NCBI GenBank assembly: GCA_013420905.1
Contig: JAAXNY010000006.1
Span: 558,001 to 622,000, forward strand
DNA from: Collybia mongolica
Lineage: Eukaryota > Basidiomycota > Agaricomycetes > Agaricales > Clitocybaceae
DNA length: 64,000 nt
Direction of reading: 5' to 3'
The first letter of the stretch is position 1. Each line of letters opens with the position of its first letter. This document shows positions 1 to 13,912 of the stretch, one piece after another. The notes under the pieces are model-generated. The model was not told where the DNA came from. It did not search any database and was given only the letters and a program-made list of their open reading frames with translations. The translations under genes and the position numbers were made by a program.

Positions 1-1053
1 TATACTGAAGCTGTTGAATCATTCCTTACTGAAAACGACCCGGAGTATCAGAGTGAAAAGTTGAAGGCCATCATTAGAGAAGGTACCATCAACCCCAGTA
101 GCCTCGTGGAGTGTCTGGTATTCCTTGACTATCTCAGAGCAAAATACCCAGCCAAAGTTAAACAACCGCCTGACCTGTGGAAAAGCTTCGTTTCCGTTTT
201 ACGGCATCTCATAGACTCCGACGGTGTTGGATACGACGTCAAACTCTTATCCATATATCATGCAGATGTCTGTCTGAAGTAAGTGGCTTTTTTTTGCTGA
301 TCCCACCTTTCTTTATTCTCTTCATCCACAGGAGACAATTGAATGATTCGACAGATCAGATTGCTAAAGCTCAACTTGCGAGGATGTTCGCCCGTCACGA
401 TTTGGCTGAATTAATCTCAGACGTTGCTGTAACGATTGCTACAATTTGGTTCCCTGGAGGCGCTTCTGAACTGCGGAGACATTCGCTAGTGTGCTGCTTT
501 CCAAAAGGAGGCCGCAAACAAATTATGAGTGAGTCCAATTTATCCTTCGACTATACAGACAACAGCCCTGATTCCTCGATGACCACAGCTGTCTTCAATG
601 AACCAACCATTTTTCTAGTAGGATGGTTCATCGAACATCTCAAGCGCCCCAGGATTCGTGACCTATTGGCTGGTACTCTCAAATCTATCTGGCATAAGAC
701 TCTGCAACGCATGCGAGACCTAGACCGTCAAGCCCATCCAGGGGCCCTCGCCGTGATCAAGACTTGGTCCGAGCTGGGAGACCGTATCAGCATTAATCTC
801 TTGATGGATCCCCTGGTAGGGTGCACCTGGGTTGGTTGTCGTTTGTTTGCTCAGGCCGTAGACGGTGATGACGAAAATACAAGCATGTCAATCTGCTCGG
901 GTTGTACATTTGCCCAATATTGTAATGAAAAGTGTCAGCGACGGTGCGTTTACTGCATGCATTATCATTTTAGTTCCGACGCCTAACTTCTTGTCCTGCA
1001 GAGACTGGAAGAAACATAAAGGGCTATGCAGCCGGAATCACAAAATTAAATGA
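1..1053 (+). CDS. MYND-type zinc-finger protein (5' end outside window)
   Basis: C-terminal part of a fungal MYND-finger protein; the frame is open to base 1, so the start lies upstream. Exons as read: 1-278, 332-943 and 1002-1053. Both introns close in frame. The finger sits at the extreme C-terminus: a CSGC pair, YC, a further Cys in the NEKCQ stretch, then DWKKH and a final Cys, split by the last intron just before the DWKKH part. This is the usual C-C/C-C/C-C/H-C MYND arrangement, a protein-protein interaction module. The rest is helical, with no catalytic motif I recognise. It is a paralogue of the minus-strand gene at 8.9-10.7 kb: both have PL-[VI]-GC-[ST]-W before the finger, and an intron at the same place within it. 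MYND identity is solid; the cellular role is unknown. Confidence 0.85.
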
Positions 1054-4000
1054 CGTTTTGCCGTGCGCTACATGCTTGTCATGGATATTACCCCAATAAT
1101 TCAATGAGTTCGCTTCGCCGGCACACGTCGCCTGAGGTGACCGTGAGTCATGATTAGTATCTAGTTTCATCGCCGCTGTTGCATGTATGTCACTCACTCG
1201 CTTGCGTGAATAAATATATCCTTCAAGGTCACGCCTCGTGGTGGGCCACCCCCTGAACTATACTCCCAATGTTGCTAAAATTAGTCCAAACGCTCTTCTT
1301 GACCAGGCGTTCTTGGAGATTTCAGCGATCCAGGAGATCCCTCCAGCTTGATATCGAGTCAGCTGCTCCAGGATAAACTCCGGACCCAGTACTTTGTCCC
1401 CGCCACCATCAACAATCCGTACCATGACACACTTTCGCGGGAACCTGATTGGTCAAGTACCGATTCAGATGAAGGAGAAAAAATAGCCACCCCTTGTAGT
1501 TACCCTTCCCACCCACCGCGAATTAGTTGCTGATCGTTATCGGACCTGTGGAATGTGGATTTACTGATTGGTGCTCGACCGCGCCTGCTCGCTCGGGAGC
1601 GCCATATGCCTTGGGTGTCATTTCCAAGTTGAAAGCACCTAGCGGACCACGGTTTTGAAGTCCTTTACCCAACAGTACAGCCGATGGGATTCCCCGCCCT
1701 TTACCATTGGAAAAAAATATTCCGAATCCGAGGCTTCAGCAGATTATGGACGCGGATCAGCATCGTTTACCTAAAGCACCTACTATGTCAGGACCTAGGA
1801 CTCAGTCCACACGGGACTGGGAATTGCAATATCAATCCTCAAGCGAATACCTCCGGGACATTTCTTCTTGGAGGCAGTATCTGGCATGTTTCTTCCTGAA
1901 AAAGTCCATCTGAGTGTGGCCTTCTGAACCCTTGCGGCAAATCCTGCAACTTGCGGCGCTTTCCAGAGCCTGATGGTGATGTGAGAATCCAGAACGTAAG
2001 TCGGCTCCTTGTTTAATCCTTAAGCCAACATATTAACCCCCAAAACGTTTTGCGCCGCTGCCAGGTGCGGCGCCGGCTGTCGTCAAATTCATTTATCCAC
2101 TTCGTCTTGCCTCTGCGTCTTCTTTACGTTTTGCACATTTTTTTTTTTTTTCATTTCTAGGCTCTGTTGGTGTATCCGTTCGTATCGGTCGGCCATACAT
2201 AGGACGGTGTTAAATATATGCTCGTATTCTTGGCCATCATGGCCCTGTCGCAAGCATTTCCGCCATTGGTTCGCCACAAACATCCACGAAAGATACTCGC
2301 TCCACGTTCGTTCCCTGTGTAGGCCTGCACCCTCGCCGGTACTTCGGGCCATGTACAGGGGGTCGCTCGGCATGCCACCACAGTCTGATGTTCGTGATAC
2401 GATAGTGACCCTCGATCATGCAAAACATATGTATAAAAAATGTCGTGCATCAATGCGTTTTCTTTTCTTTCTGATATTTCAGTTATTTGATGCCGCGTGT
2501 CCGGGGTTTTGCAGAGAAGGACTCTCATGTGTATCGGCTGGCGGCGATCGTGTTTTGTGTGCGGTTATTAAAAGATCGGCGTTGTGACATGTGGCAGTGA
2601 TGTTTGTGTGCCTCGAGGTGCGAGTGGCAGAGACATGGTAATGTTACCTCCTGCTGCATGGATGTAGGTCGATGTATGGGGCATCGGACACATTGAAGCC
2701 CTTTTCAGTTATTTTTAAGTAGACCCAAGTTTGACTTTTGTTCTCCTGTGTAACCAGGAAGGGTTCGTGGGTCGATGCTAACTTAACGGAGGCACAAATG
2801 CCGAACACTCAGGATAGGCATATACTTTGTATGAGCATGGGATATTGGACCAATTAAGCATGTCTGATGATCAAGTGCAAATTCACGCGCTCGACAGATG
2901 CAGTTGCAAGACGCCCCTTCTTCCAAGGAGGCATATAGTGCCAGGGTTGCCAAAGAACCTCGAGCTTCGAAAAGGTACTCACGCATGTTTGCATGGGACC
3001 TCTGGAACGTGTATGATTCACCTCGATACGACGTCTTTGGAAATGTACAGAAACACAGCGCGAATTTCGCCGTTGGTGATCATTCGGCCGTGTGCGAGGA
3101 TACAGTTGTTAACGTGATAGATCAATAACGTACCCGGCACCACTGGGGTGATATATAGAAAGGTCCAGAGTGAGTAGACGATTGGTGCTACTAGATAGAC
3201 TGTCAGGGCTTGGGTCGACGTTGAGGCCTGAGGATTCAAGTAAAGCTTGGCTTTGTTATTTTTTTTCTGGTGCTTGCATTATGATCGTACTTTTAGACCT
3301 TGTTTTTCTTGCCAATGCTTGGACAGATCGCCTTGGCCTGAGGTTCTTGATTGAATGGTAATTATGGATAACCCAGGATGTCGGACACTGACTATAAAGC
3401 GTTCTATGTCTGTGTGTGACTGAATCTATTCTTAGTTTCGGACAAAGAACCTTCCCGTACCTCCCGATTTCATTTCCCTTGAAGTTCCTTCAAAGTAGAT
3501 CTCCCCATGAACGTCCGTAATATCGAGAAACTTTTTTTTTACATTTTTTATATATTTTTCTTTTCGGTTTTGTTGTCGCAATTTCAAACTGGTAATCGAC
3601 GAGGCTTGGGGCCTGTGCATTGCTCCTGCTCCACGAGCCGATCACAGGGGCATGACGCCCAAGCATCGTGGTGTTTCGGGGTTTGAATGCCCCTTGTGGG
3701 TAATCCAGGGTAAATAGCTGTACATGTTCGTAGAATGCAAGTGTGACCCAGAGATACGAACTGGGCTGTCATGAGATGAAAAAAGGGATTCTCTGGATCA
3801 GTATCGAGATTAGGCGTTTGTTGAGAAGGCAGCGAAGATGTGTGGCAGCGGCTGGTGGGCTTGGGCAGCAGATTTGAGAAAAGGAGGGGATTTTGAGGAT
3901 GGGTATCGACATCCGGAACAAGAATTAAATCGATCCCCACGTGTAAAAAGGACGCTGACCAATGTGTTTGGAACTGAGAAAAGCCAAATCTGACCGCCTT

Positions 4001-4317
4001 TTTTCTGATTTCTTTCTCCCACCACATCCTCAGCCAGTTCTGGATTTGTCGAGCATCGTTGCTCTGATATTGATTTTGTGCTCACCGCCGGCGACAACGA
4101 GCTCTAGGGGCTCAGGGGTGGTCATTGCACCCACCTTGTGCTCGCTTCATTTCCAGTCGGGTTTCAGTCAATAAATCCACCTGGACGGTGTACACCATGA
4201 TATTATCCCTATAGGCACCACCGCTCTTCCTCCTTGGCTTTGGCTTTGGCTTTGGCTTGTGAACTTGTTTCAAATCCACTCATACCCCATCTTTTAATCA
4301 AGAAATCTATCGCCATT
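1054..4317. other. 3.2 kb without a supported gene
   Basis: Several short open frames on both strands (for example around 2089-2373 minus, 2827-3128 plus and 3018-3239 minus) show no recognisable motif and no consistent splice structure. The last few hundred bases are pyrimidine-rich on the plus strand and should hold the promoter and 5' UTR of the kinase gene. Confidence 0.5.
4234..4257 (+). repeat. hexanucleotide repeat (TTGGCT)x4
   Basis: Four perfect tandem TTGGCT units, about 60 bases before the kinase start codon, so probably in its 5' leader. Read from a TTG the repeat encodes an Ala-Leu run in frame with the kinase, but there is no ATG there. Confidence 0.9.
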
Positions 4318-6450
4318 ATGACGATGCATGAGTCTTCAGAAGAGACCGCTTTGGCCGACAGCGAAGGCGCCGACGGACCTGACAAACCACCACATGGAAA
4401 GACCAGTTTATCGAATCATCTGAAAGCAGCACTTAACATCACACACGCAAAGGCCTACCACCCAACAGAACAACCGCACTCGAAATCCACCGTTCCACTT
4501 CCCCCACCTGAGTCTGGCACATATGACAAACAACCTGGCCACACTCGGGGAACCCTACAAAAGCTCTCAGCCCTTTCATCCACTACGTCGGTCGACAAGA
4601 AAGGCTCCAACGCATCGTCTGCCTCTTCTCCGACCGCTTCCGAGAGTGATTGGGGCGTCAACAGTGCCCCATCAACTCGTCCCCCAAGCAGAGCACCCAG
4701 TGCCCCACCCAGCAGAGCCCCGAGTATGTCAGCCGGCACTTCAGGCGGTAAGGTCGCCACTCTCACCCCACAGAAGAATGGCAAGGCTGTGCCCCCACCT
4801 GCCACAGACTCCACTCCTTCCGCATCTACCATCACGCCCAACCAGGTCCGCCCTGCGAAACCCGCATCAGTGCATTCGGACTCTGGTATTTCCCATAAAT
4901 TCAATCTCAAGGACCTTCTCGCCGCCGGACCCAAACTACCACGCAAGTCGTCTCAGCGGTCTGTAGGGTCTAGGTCATCCAAGCGCTCTGATTCGGACGC
5001 AGGAAGCGATGGAGGCAAGGGAGGGAAAACCAAGAGCACTGCTGGCGATAGTACGCTCAGCTTGGCGAAGAAGTATGGGGTGTGTCAGAAGGTGGCGATT
5101 GGTAAGGGCGCAACCAGTGTGGTCCGCCTGGCGCACAAGTGGGATCGAAGTGAGGAGAAGTTGTACGCAGTCAAAGTGAGTATCTTTCTGGTCTTTCATG
5201 TCGCTGAGCTCATCGATTCTGTCCTCTGAAGGAGTTCCGCAAGCGCCGGAAGAACGAATCGGAAAAGGAATATGTGAAGAAACTCACCGCTGAATTTTGT
5301 ATTTCTTCCACTCTCCATCATCCCAACATCGTCGAAACCGTTGATCTCGTCCAAGACGAGAACCAGCACTGGTGCGAGGTGATGGAATTCTGTCCCGGCG
5401 GCGATTTATATGCCGCTATCAAGAAAGGGTGAGTCCCTTTATTTTTTTGTTGATTGATGGAGGGGGATGGTTGGGCGTCTTCGTCATCTCTGGTTCAGAC
5501 CTTTTTCCATCTTTTTTTCTACTCTCTTCGGAGTTCTCCTTGTTCCCATCTGCACTCGGGATTCTCTTGTTTCGCCGGAAGCATACGGAAATGAAACCAG
5601 GCTGACAACTTTATCTGATCTTCCCAGGGGAATGAGTCCAAGCGAAGTCGAGTGCTGTTTCAAGCAAATCCTAAAAGGTGTCGAGTACCTCCACAGCCAG
5701 GGTGTCGCCCACCGAGATATTAAGCCGGAAAACTTGTTTTTTGATACGAAGGGCCATCTCAAGGTGGGCCCAGGCTCTCGTTTTTCTCGGTCAGTGACTA
5801 ATCCATTTTCAAGATCGGAGACTACGGGGCCTCAACCGTGTATCGTCTTCCATGGGAAGCCACTATCCACATGTCGACAGGGCTTTGCGGAAGCGAACCT
5901 TACATCGCCCCGGAACAGTTCTTAGGCAAACGTTAGTCTATTCTTGTGTCTTCTTTTAGGCATAAGCTAACAGATGTGCTTTTGCGTGTCTGTTACATAA
6001 CCTTTCCCACCCACCCTTACTATCCTACCCCTTTTCATTCTGAATCTGAATGGGATGTGTGGGCCACGGACAGCTTACGATGCACGGCTCGTTGATATAT
6101 GGGCATGTGGAATTGTTTATTACTGCTTGCACTTCCAAGAACTGCCTTGGCGCGCGGCTCAACCCGCGACGGATACTTTGTATTCTGCATATGCTACCGC
6201 TTGTGCGAGCATCACCCCCGCGGTGTCAGCCTGCCCACCTACAATCAACAACCTCAGCCCGCGCGCGTGCAGGAGCTTGATCCGGAAGATGTTGGAGCCC
6301 GACCCGAGGCAACGATCGACGATCGAAGAGGTTATCGCGCATGTATGGATTAAAGGGATAGATGTCTGTTATGAGGCGCCCACCCCACAACATGTACATG
6401 TTAATGCGTCGTTGGTTGCCGCTGCACATACTTCGGGACACGCCTCGTAA
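4318..6450 (+). CDS. HAL/SAT4-family serine/threonine protein kinase
   Basis: Predicted 561-residue kinase in five exons: 4318-5175, 5232-5428, 5628-5763, 5814-5931 and 6074-6450; total length is divisible by three. The first ~260 residues are low-complexity Ser/Pro/Thr with repeated PPSRAPS-like units, probably a disordered regulatory region. The kinase domain follows: GKGATSV glycine loop, YAVK lysine at the first exon end, HRDIKPEN catalytic loop, then D-Y-G where most kinases have D-F-G, a [11 protein letters not shown] activation segment and a [11 protein letters not shown] segment. The DARLVDIW...CLHFQELPW region is characteristic of yeast HAL5/SAT4-type kinases, which regulate potassium and nutrient transporters at the plasma membrane. 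The assignment within the HAL/NPR1 group is by motif memory. The ATG at 4318 is used because no upstream in-frame ATG exists; a second ATG lies two codons later. Confidence 0.88.
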
Positions 6451-7192
6451 GGTGTGTGGATTACTGCGTTGCACCATAACGGCCTATCTTATTCGTCGTA
6501 GGACCCCTAGCCCAACCTGGTGTCCTGTCATGACTATCATGACCATTCGAACCTTATCACTGGAGATGCAGAGAACATCCATGCCCCTAATCCGATCCCA
6601 TCTTCATAATGTTTCGTGCTTTCCTTATTTTCCGATCGATTTTCTACCCGTCTTTTTATTTAGTTTTCGTTGTCTCTTTCCGCCTCTGTTGCGTACTTTT
6701 ACCGATTCCGTTGCGTATTCGCGTTTTTGGACGTGCGTTTTTTTGTCGGAGCTCATGCGTAATTTGATCTTGTTCACTTACCTTGTTGCCGAAAGTTGAG
6801 ATCGGCCCCGCGAAACCAAGTACCGGCGTTCACTGCCAGAATCGTATAGTTCCACCCTCTCCCCTGCGCTACCACAATGCGTGTTGTAGGATTCTTGTAG
6901 TTCGAATCCCTGGAGCCACGTAACGGGAAATGTCCAAGAATCACATTCAACTGGTCAACGGCTTAATTGGTTATCCCTCTGGCAACCGTATTTGTCTCAG
7001 CCGTTGTCGGTCATGGGTTGATGTCGGGATAATGGCCATGTCGCATGAGCTATCGAATTCATCACGAGTACCACAGAGCCTACAATTGGATTTCCGGGTA
7101 CGATAAAACGTGCGGAGGTCGGCCTTTCGTCCATGATGCGCATATATACATGAGCCCGGGACTAGCTCTGTCCAGTGGGGGTATCCCGAAAA
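6451..7192. other. intergenic, no gene seen
   Basis: 3' flank of the kinase gene and spacer. A tRNA-like TTCGAAT loop at about 6900 lacks a pairing T-stem, so no tRNA is called. Otherwise nothing recognisable. Confidence 0.5.
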
Positions 7193-7494
7193 TTATAAAC
7201 AGTGGGGCACCGTTCGCAGACGTCCAGGGTACTTAGGGAACCCCTTGCCCTTTGGTACATTCTCCAGAGTGACACAGATAGGCTCCTCGTCATACTCATA
7301 AAGCTGCTTGTGGCCGTGCTACTATGTATGCGCCAGATTAGTGTTCCATACAAGCATATCGCATCCTCGCGCTTCCATGCCCCGAGTTCTTCAGCAGTTG
7401 GCGAACGGCTATCGTTGAAGTCCTCTGAATAATCGGGAGAGTCTGAGTACATTAGGAGCTCGGCAGAAGGGCCATCACCATGATATCGCTGCAA
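7193..7494 (-). CDS. possible small hypothetical gene
   Basis: On the minus strand an open stretch rich in Ser/Asp/Glu (SDSPDYSEDFNDSRSPTAEE) is followed, after an intron-like gtatgg...gcag segment, by a second protein-like stretch (EEPICVTLENVPKGKGFPKY) ending in a stop at 7193-7195. The phases of the two parts do not match with a simple GT-AG intron, so either the splice differs from what I see or the gene is broken. No family recognised. Confidence 0.25.
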
Positions 7495-8890
7495 TTCTGG
7501 TCAACTCACCATAAATCGCCATGATATGAAGAATGGTTCGATAGGTGGTCTGGGAAGATTGTATCGAAAACGTAGCACTACAATAGCTCTACATATTGTG
7601 CCATGAAAGAAAACACCGAATGAAACATATAGAACATTATTATGAGGTTTTAAGGGCTCTAGTAAAACGAGGTTAATGAAAAGATCAAGGAAGCGAAAGA
7701 CTTAGAAGTTCCCTATAAACTAGAAAGTCAGTGATGGAAACTCATCAGCGCGGTCCTCTGGGGGTTCACCAAGTCAAAGCAAGTGAGGTTTGAGGCATCG
7801 TATCCCCTGCACGAAAACGAGGGGGGAACCACGATAAATTTATTCACCAACTGACCTTAATTTGATGGTATGCAAGCCTATTAAATTTTGATCGCTTCAT
7901 GCCACAAAAACGTTTTCGATACCCACCAATGCGAATACAAATCCACCTGCGACTGCTGGCAGACCCTGCTACAATATTGAGTTCTTTCACATTTCTCCGC
8001 ACAGTCGCATCTTCCCTTCCATCTTCTCTTCAGACGGCGGATACTCTTTTTATTTATTGCGTTGCCATGACCTTGAGGGAGAGGTAAGTAGGCGCTTGGT
8101 TGGCCGATGCAAGTTGTAAGGACCGTGTGATCCTAGAGATTAATGATGCCAGATATGCGCATAAACCCCATACTGGCACAATAGTTTATTTGTTCTCACG
8201 ACTCATGCTCAAGCACCCAAGTCTGAAAGCTATGAGTCCCATTCTTTGGAGGATTGCGTTAAAGCTTGGTGTGTAAGGCATGAGACCGGGGGGGAGGGGT
8301 ACTTGACGATGATAATATGAGCAATGCGCGACGTTGGCGCAAGGCATCTAATACATGAACCATAGGGATCCGAAATCTCAATATGTCGCCCAACCTATTT
8401 CATGAAAGACGGTATCGGTCATCCGTTTGATTTCCGTTCTTGGCTTCGAGGGGAACCTTTTGGCGGGCAAGAGGCAGTCACTTTCAGTACTGTGACGCGA
8501 TATGTAGGTCCTTCGAACTCCCTCAACAGAAGGGCTTGCACAAGAGGCGCGGGGTTTGCATTCCTTGTGGAGATGGACGATATTCTGGCAAAGTATTACA
8601 TTTAGAGTATCCCTGTATATTCGGAACTGTAAATGACTAGGGGGCGTCACTTTGGTCCAGTTGCGTAGACCGTGGTACAGATCATGACAAAACATTCGCC
8701 GTCGTCTTCATTCGACGTGAATCGCATAAAGCCTGCTGGGCTACGAAACTCCCTATGATTCATTGATACAATAGCATAACTTAACAAACTCAGGTGTTTA
8801 GAACCATACCGATGTCATGATACAAAGAACCCACGCACCATAATGATGTAATTAGTAATTACCTTGGTTCGCTAGTAACGGAGATGTCTA
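7495..8890. other. 1.4 kb intergenic, nothing recognised
   Basis: Both strands carry only short open frames without motifs. It is AT-richer than flanking coding DNA. It lies downstream of the second MYND gene and upstream of the doubtful small gene at 7.2 kb. Confidence 0.5.
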
Positions 8891-10666
8891 TCACACATTC
8901 ACGAGCCTACATCGTTCCTTATGGCCGGCCTTCCAGTCTCTAAAACGAAACAAATATGTAGAATCAACCCTGAGGAAGAGGTAAACGAGTAGAGCCTACC
9001 CTCGTTGACAACGTGCATTGCAGTACTGTACTTTACGACAAGTTTTACACAGCATCATCTTTTTCGCGGATGGCTCTTCGTACAGTGGACACATGAACCA
9101 ACTGCACCCAATGAGGGGGTTGGCAAGGGCTCTGACATCCACTGCTTCACCGAGCATGTGCCATTTCTCGAGGATAACTTTGGCCTGAGTCTCTTGCTCG
9201 GATTCCAACAGGTGAAGGTGCTGATTTGTCTGTAGCCAGACGGGCTCCAACATATCCCGCGTTGAGGAAATTAGGTTTCGACATCCTTCAGATTGCGGGG
9301 AATTCTCTGTCCTTATCATGTCCAAAATATGGTCAATCAAGAAGAATTGCCTGTTATGGGTTGTAGGTCGTCCTAAGCGGGAAGACAGTTCAATAGGCTC
9401 AGTACTTTATGTTTCGACGCACCAGTTGCTTCTAATACGGCCACTCGAGCCATTAGGCGAGCTCCATTGTGGTCCTTGACAATATTGTGTAGTATATGAA
9501 ATGCGCGGGGTCCTTTCATGGGAGCGGGGTCCTTCGCGAGGACGAGGCTAAATAATCGTGCATGAGAGTCTATTTCATATCGTAAAAGTGACCTGATTTA
9601 CGTTAGCAGGTTGCTTGCCCTAGCGGTGGCAAGCCTTCGGGTCTCAGTAGTCCCCGACCGCATGATAGTCCATATGACTTGACAAAGATCGGCCTCGAAT
9701 CCGTCCCATAGCGCCACAGATGTATGGTGCGTTATCAAAGATGTAGCGAGGAGGTCCAGGCCAAAAGCAAGGGTCGCTTCTGCGGCGTCCTGAGACTGGA
9801 TTATAGGACGGATCTGAGATAATAGCATAGCCGGCGAGGTCTCTTTAACGTAAAATTGAACCTGCCGAACGTGTCCGTTCCTAGTATCTGCATCGCAAAG
9901 GCAAGTTCGCGTGGCGTCACTGTCTCGCCGGCTTTTGCTATCAGGCGCATATAGCCAGGAATGGAGGGCAAGGCAATGCCAGCGCGAGGAGCGAAGGAGT
10001 TCGCTACACCAGGCGAGTAAGCATTGTGGATCTACAAGCATAGCCGTGATGCCCTTGCGCACCCAAGAGATACCCCACTCGTTTGACTAGCGTGTTTGGA
10101 AACGAGATTGGCAATATCATGGTTGTGATCTCCAAATAGCGAGAGGTGCTCGAGGACCCTTTGAATTGCGGAACGGAAAGCCTCCCTTGGTCCCACTCCC
10201 AAAGGGCCCTCGTACATCTCTTTCAGTATAACCCAGGCATTTGATGATATATTCTTAGATGCAGTGATGATATCCACAACACTTTTACGTTCTGCCCCCA
10301 CATCTCCACCCCCACTATATATGATAAATCGTAGACAGCTCGTGTAAGCGTCTAAAGCGTGAATCTGAGGGGGTTTTAGTGCGGCAAGCAAAATGGTCAA
10401 GAAATGACCCTCACCATGGATGTCAATCCTTCAGAGTTGGACGCCTTTTCCACCAAGCCAATGATTCCAGCATCTCTCATTAGAGGCCAGTGTTCTGACA
10501 AGCATGTTCGAAGAAAAGGGGCGAGGCAGGAATTGAGCGGAGGACCAGTCATTCCCTGTAGTTTTGCTATGTATCGAACTGGGTCCGCCGTAATCAGAAG
10601 CAGATCCTGCTGCGAGAAATTGTGAGCGCTTTGGACTGGCATATCGACACCAAGGAGAGATTTCAA
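8891..10666 (-). CDS. MYND-type zinc-finger protein, paralogue of the gene at 1-1053
   Basis: Minus-strand gene ending at the stop 8891-8893. The finger is C-terminal: GCSWFMCPL, then CKTC, YC, RCQ, an intron (gtaggc...ttttag), then DWKAGH and a final Cys, matching the MYND Cys/His order. Upstream exons give a helical region of several hundred residues, with clear segments near 9.34-9.0, about 9.55-9.4, 10.06-9.6, 10.35-10.09 and 10.66-10.43 kb. Some internal junctions, especially around 9.35 and 10.0 kb, could not be resolved. The 5' end is also uncertain: a stop precedes the 10.66 kb segment in frame, so the true start is probably in a small upstream exon (a likely piece lies within 10.68-10.86 kb). 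Close relative of the first gene in this window; function unknown. Confidence 0.75.
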
Positions 10667-11098
10667 TTAGGTCCCAAGAATGAAAAACTGCCGAAGGATG
10701 GAGGATGGAGTGGAAAAGATGTTCAGGATTATGTAGTTGGGGAACTCGACAAGGCAGCGGCAGTTATGTAATGCTATACATCGAGTTGTGCTCGCGGTTG
10801 GTCGCGCCGCGACCGAATATTTTACGTGTTCACGACGACGCGGGAGCATGCCCAATGGCTGTGTTCGGGATAAAAAACCTGGATACTGTGTATTGCAAGT
10901 GTAATAGCGTATTGAGAGTTACATACGTCCATATAGATAGTAAACTCTATTTGGGTCATCATAATAATAGTGGAACGGATCGAACATAAAGTAGATCTCC
11001 AATTATAGTGCAATCAGCCATGACCAGTCTTGGGTGTATAATGAATGCATCAAAATATAATAAAACAGTGCAGTGCTATGCACGTTACGAACTCATGA
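10667..11098. other. 5' flank of the MYND gene
   Basis: Probably contains an undetermined 5' exon of the minus-strand MYND gene (protein-like stretch at 10.68-10.86 kb) and its promoter. The 10.98-11.09 kb part is AT-rich and non-coding. Confidence 0.4.
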
Positions 11099-11607
11099 TC
11101 ATAGCCAGCCCGCATCTTTGAGAAGATGACGGACGTGAATCGTGTCAGGCTTGATTTCCCCATTCAGGGGTGCGAAATATTTGCGAATTTTTTCATTGAA
11201 CACAACAGGATAGAAAAGGCCTTCCTTCTACGACATGCGGTCATGGTCAGGACATCTGTCGCATTAACGGGGAAGATGCATATTACTTCTCTGGTCTGGC
11301 CTTTCCGGGTTGTCTGGCCAGTGACGCGCCCCAAGTGCCAATTACCGCCCACTGTTCTGACCCACACACTATCGCCGGCCTGACGGATTGCAACCGCTTG
11401 ATATACAATGATGTGATGTAACTGATGGAGATCACTCACTCGGAAGGTAAATGCCCATGGCTCATCCAATTCGGAGGGCTGAGGCTCGGAGAGTGTGGTG
11501 TCACTGTCACCATCGCTCCAAGTCTCAAGCTCCTCCGGGGACACAGCACGGAGAGGGGTCAGTGGTGCGGGTTGCCATGCACGAGGAGATCTCCTGACGC
11601 TAGGCAT
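11099..11607 (-). CDS. small conserved hypothetical protein
   Basis: Short minus-strand gene of about 130 residues. It begins with a Pro/Ser/Glu/Asp-rich segment (SPEELETWSDGDSDTT), then GDSVWVRTVGGNWHLGRVTG, which looks like a small beta-barrel (SH3/Tudor-like) strand pattern. It ends with a basic segment containing FYPVVFNEKIRKYFAPLNGE, followed by KPD and a final GWL. The C-terminal part is reached only after removing a 59-nt intron (gtaata...cgtag), which joins in frame. A second, optional 39-nt intron (gtgatc...atcaag) in the first half would also keep frame. I remember similar short proteins repeated in mushroom genomes, but no named family. Stop at 11099-11101. Confidence 0.6.
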
Positions 11608-12276
11608 ATTGTAAATGTAGGATCGGTGTACGTAGTGGTAAGGTGTGTATTGGTAATATGTGCTGAAGTGAGGGAAGGAAAGTTTGTGCTGTCAAAGTGA
11701 GATGGGGGCGTCTCCGACCCCTTACTTATATAAAGAAAAGGCAGTGTGGCACATGTTGTGGATTGGACCATTGTTATATCAATGCGATCAGAACAAGGTT
11801 GTTGGCTTCGCCAAAACCGGAGTGTTACTGCCAAACTTTGATACAATAAAGCCCAAGGGCCACAGCAGTTCGAAAACACAAGGAGATACTTCTTAAAACC
11901 TGGCCATCGATTGTGATATAAACATGGGTGTGGCCCCCTCATGTCGAGAGTCACCGTTCGTCATGACGGCTCAGTAGCCGAGAGGAGCATGGCACCCACG
12001 TGTACTGAGGGAAAATTAGGCCAGGAAGTTGAATAGACTCCGTACCACAAGTATGTGTTATCAAAGGCTCATGAGCGCCGCTAAAGCGAATTGCAGATCG
12101 ACTTGAGTTCCGAAAGGTCGGCTGCTTGAAGTCCTTTTGAGTATCCAGTTCAGCGGGGAACTCTCGGGTAATTGCGGTTGTTCCGCTGATCTTTCGATTA
12201 TAACATCGCAAAATAGAAACCATCCTCTCCTCAAAGCCTCACTGCACTCATCCTTTCGGACAGCACCGCCGATACT
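11608..12276. other. divergent promoter region between the small gene and VPS4
   Basis: About 670 bases between two diverging genes. Open frames here (for example 11951-12223 minus) have no motif and are taken as chance. A pyrimidine-rich tract lies just before the VPS4 start codon. Confidence 0.5.

Positions 12277-13912
<1,636 letters not shown>

Noticed and set aside
2089..2373. Minus-strand frame of ~94 codons with protein-like composition (WSEYLSWMFVANQWRKCLR).
   Set aside because: No recognised motif and no splice-linked neighbours; overlaps an equally long plus-strand frame. Left as non-coding.
3018..3239. Minus-strand hydrophobic frame resembling a membrane segment.
   Set aside because: Isolated, short and without a continuing exon; its composition can arise by chance.
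4455..4966. Long overlapping frames on both strands within the kinase N-terminal region.
   Set aside because: Shadows caused by Ser/Pro-rich, GC-rich composition of the real gene.
6870..6915. tRNA-like T-loop TTCGAAT.
   Set aside because: The flanking five bases on each side do not pair, and no D-arm, anticodon arm or acceptor stem could be placed.
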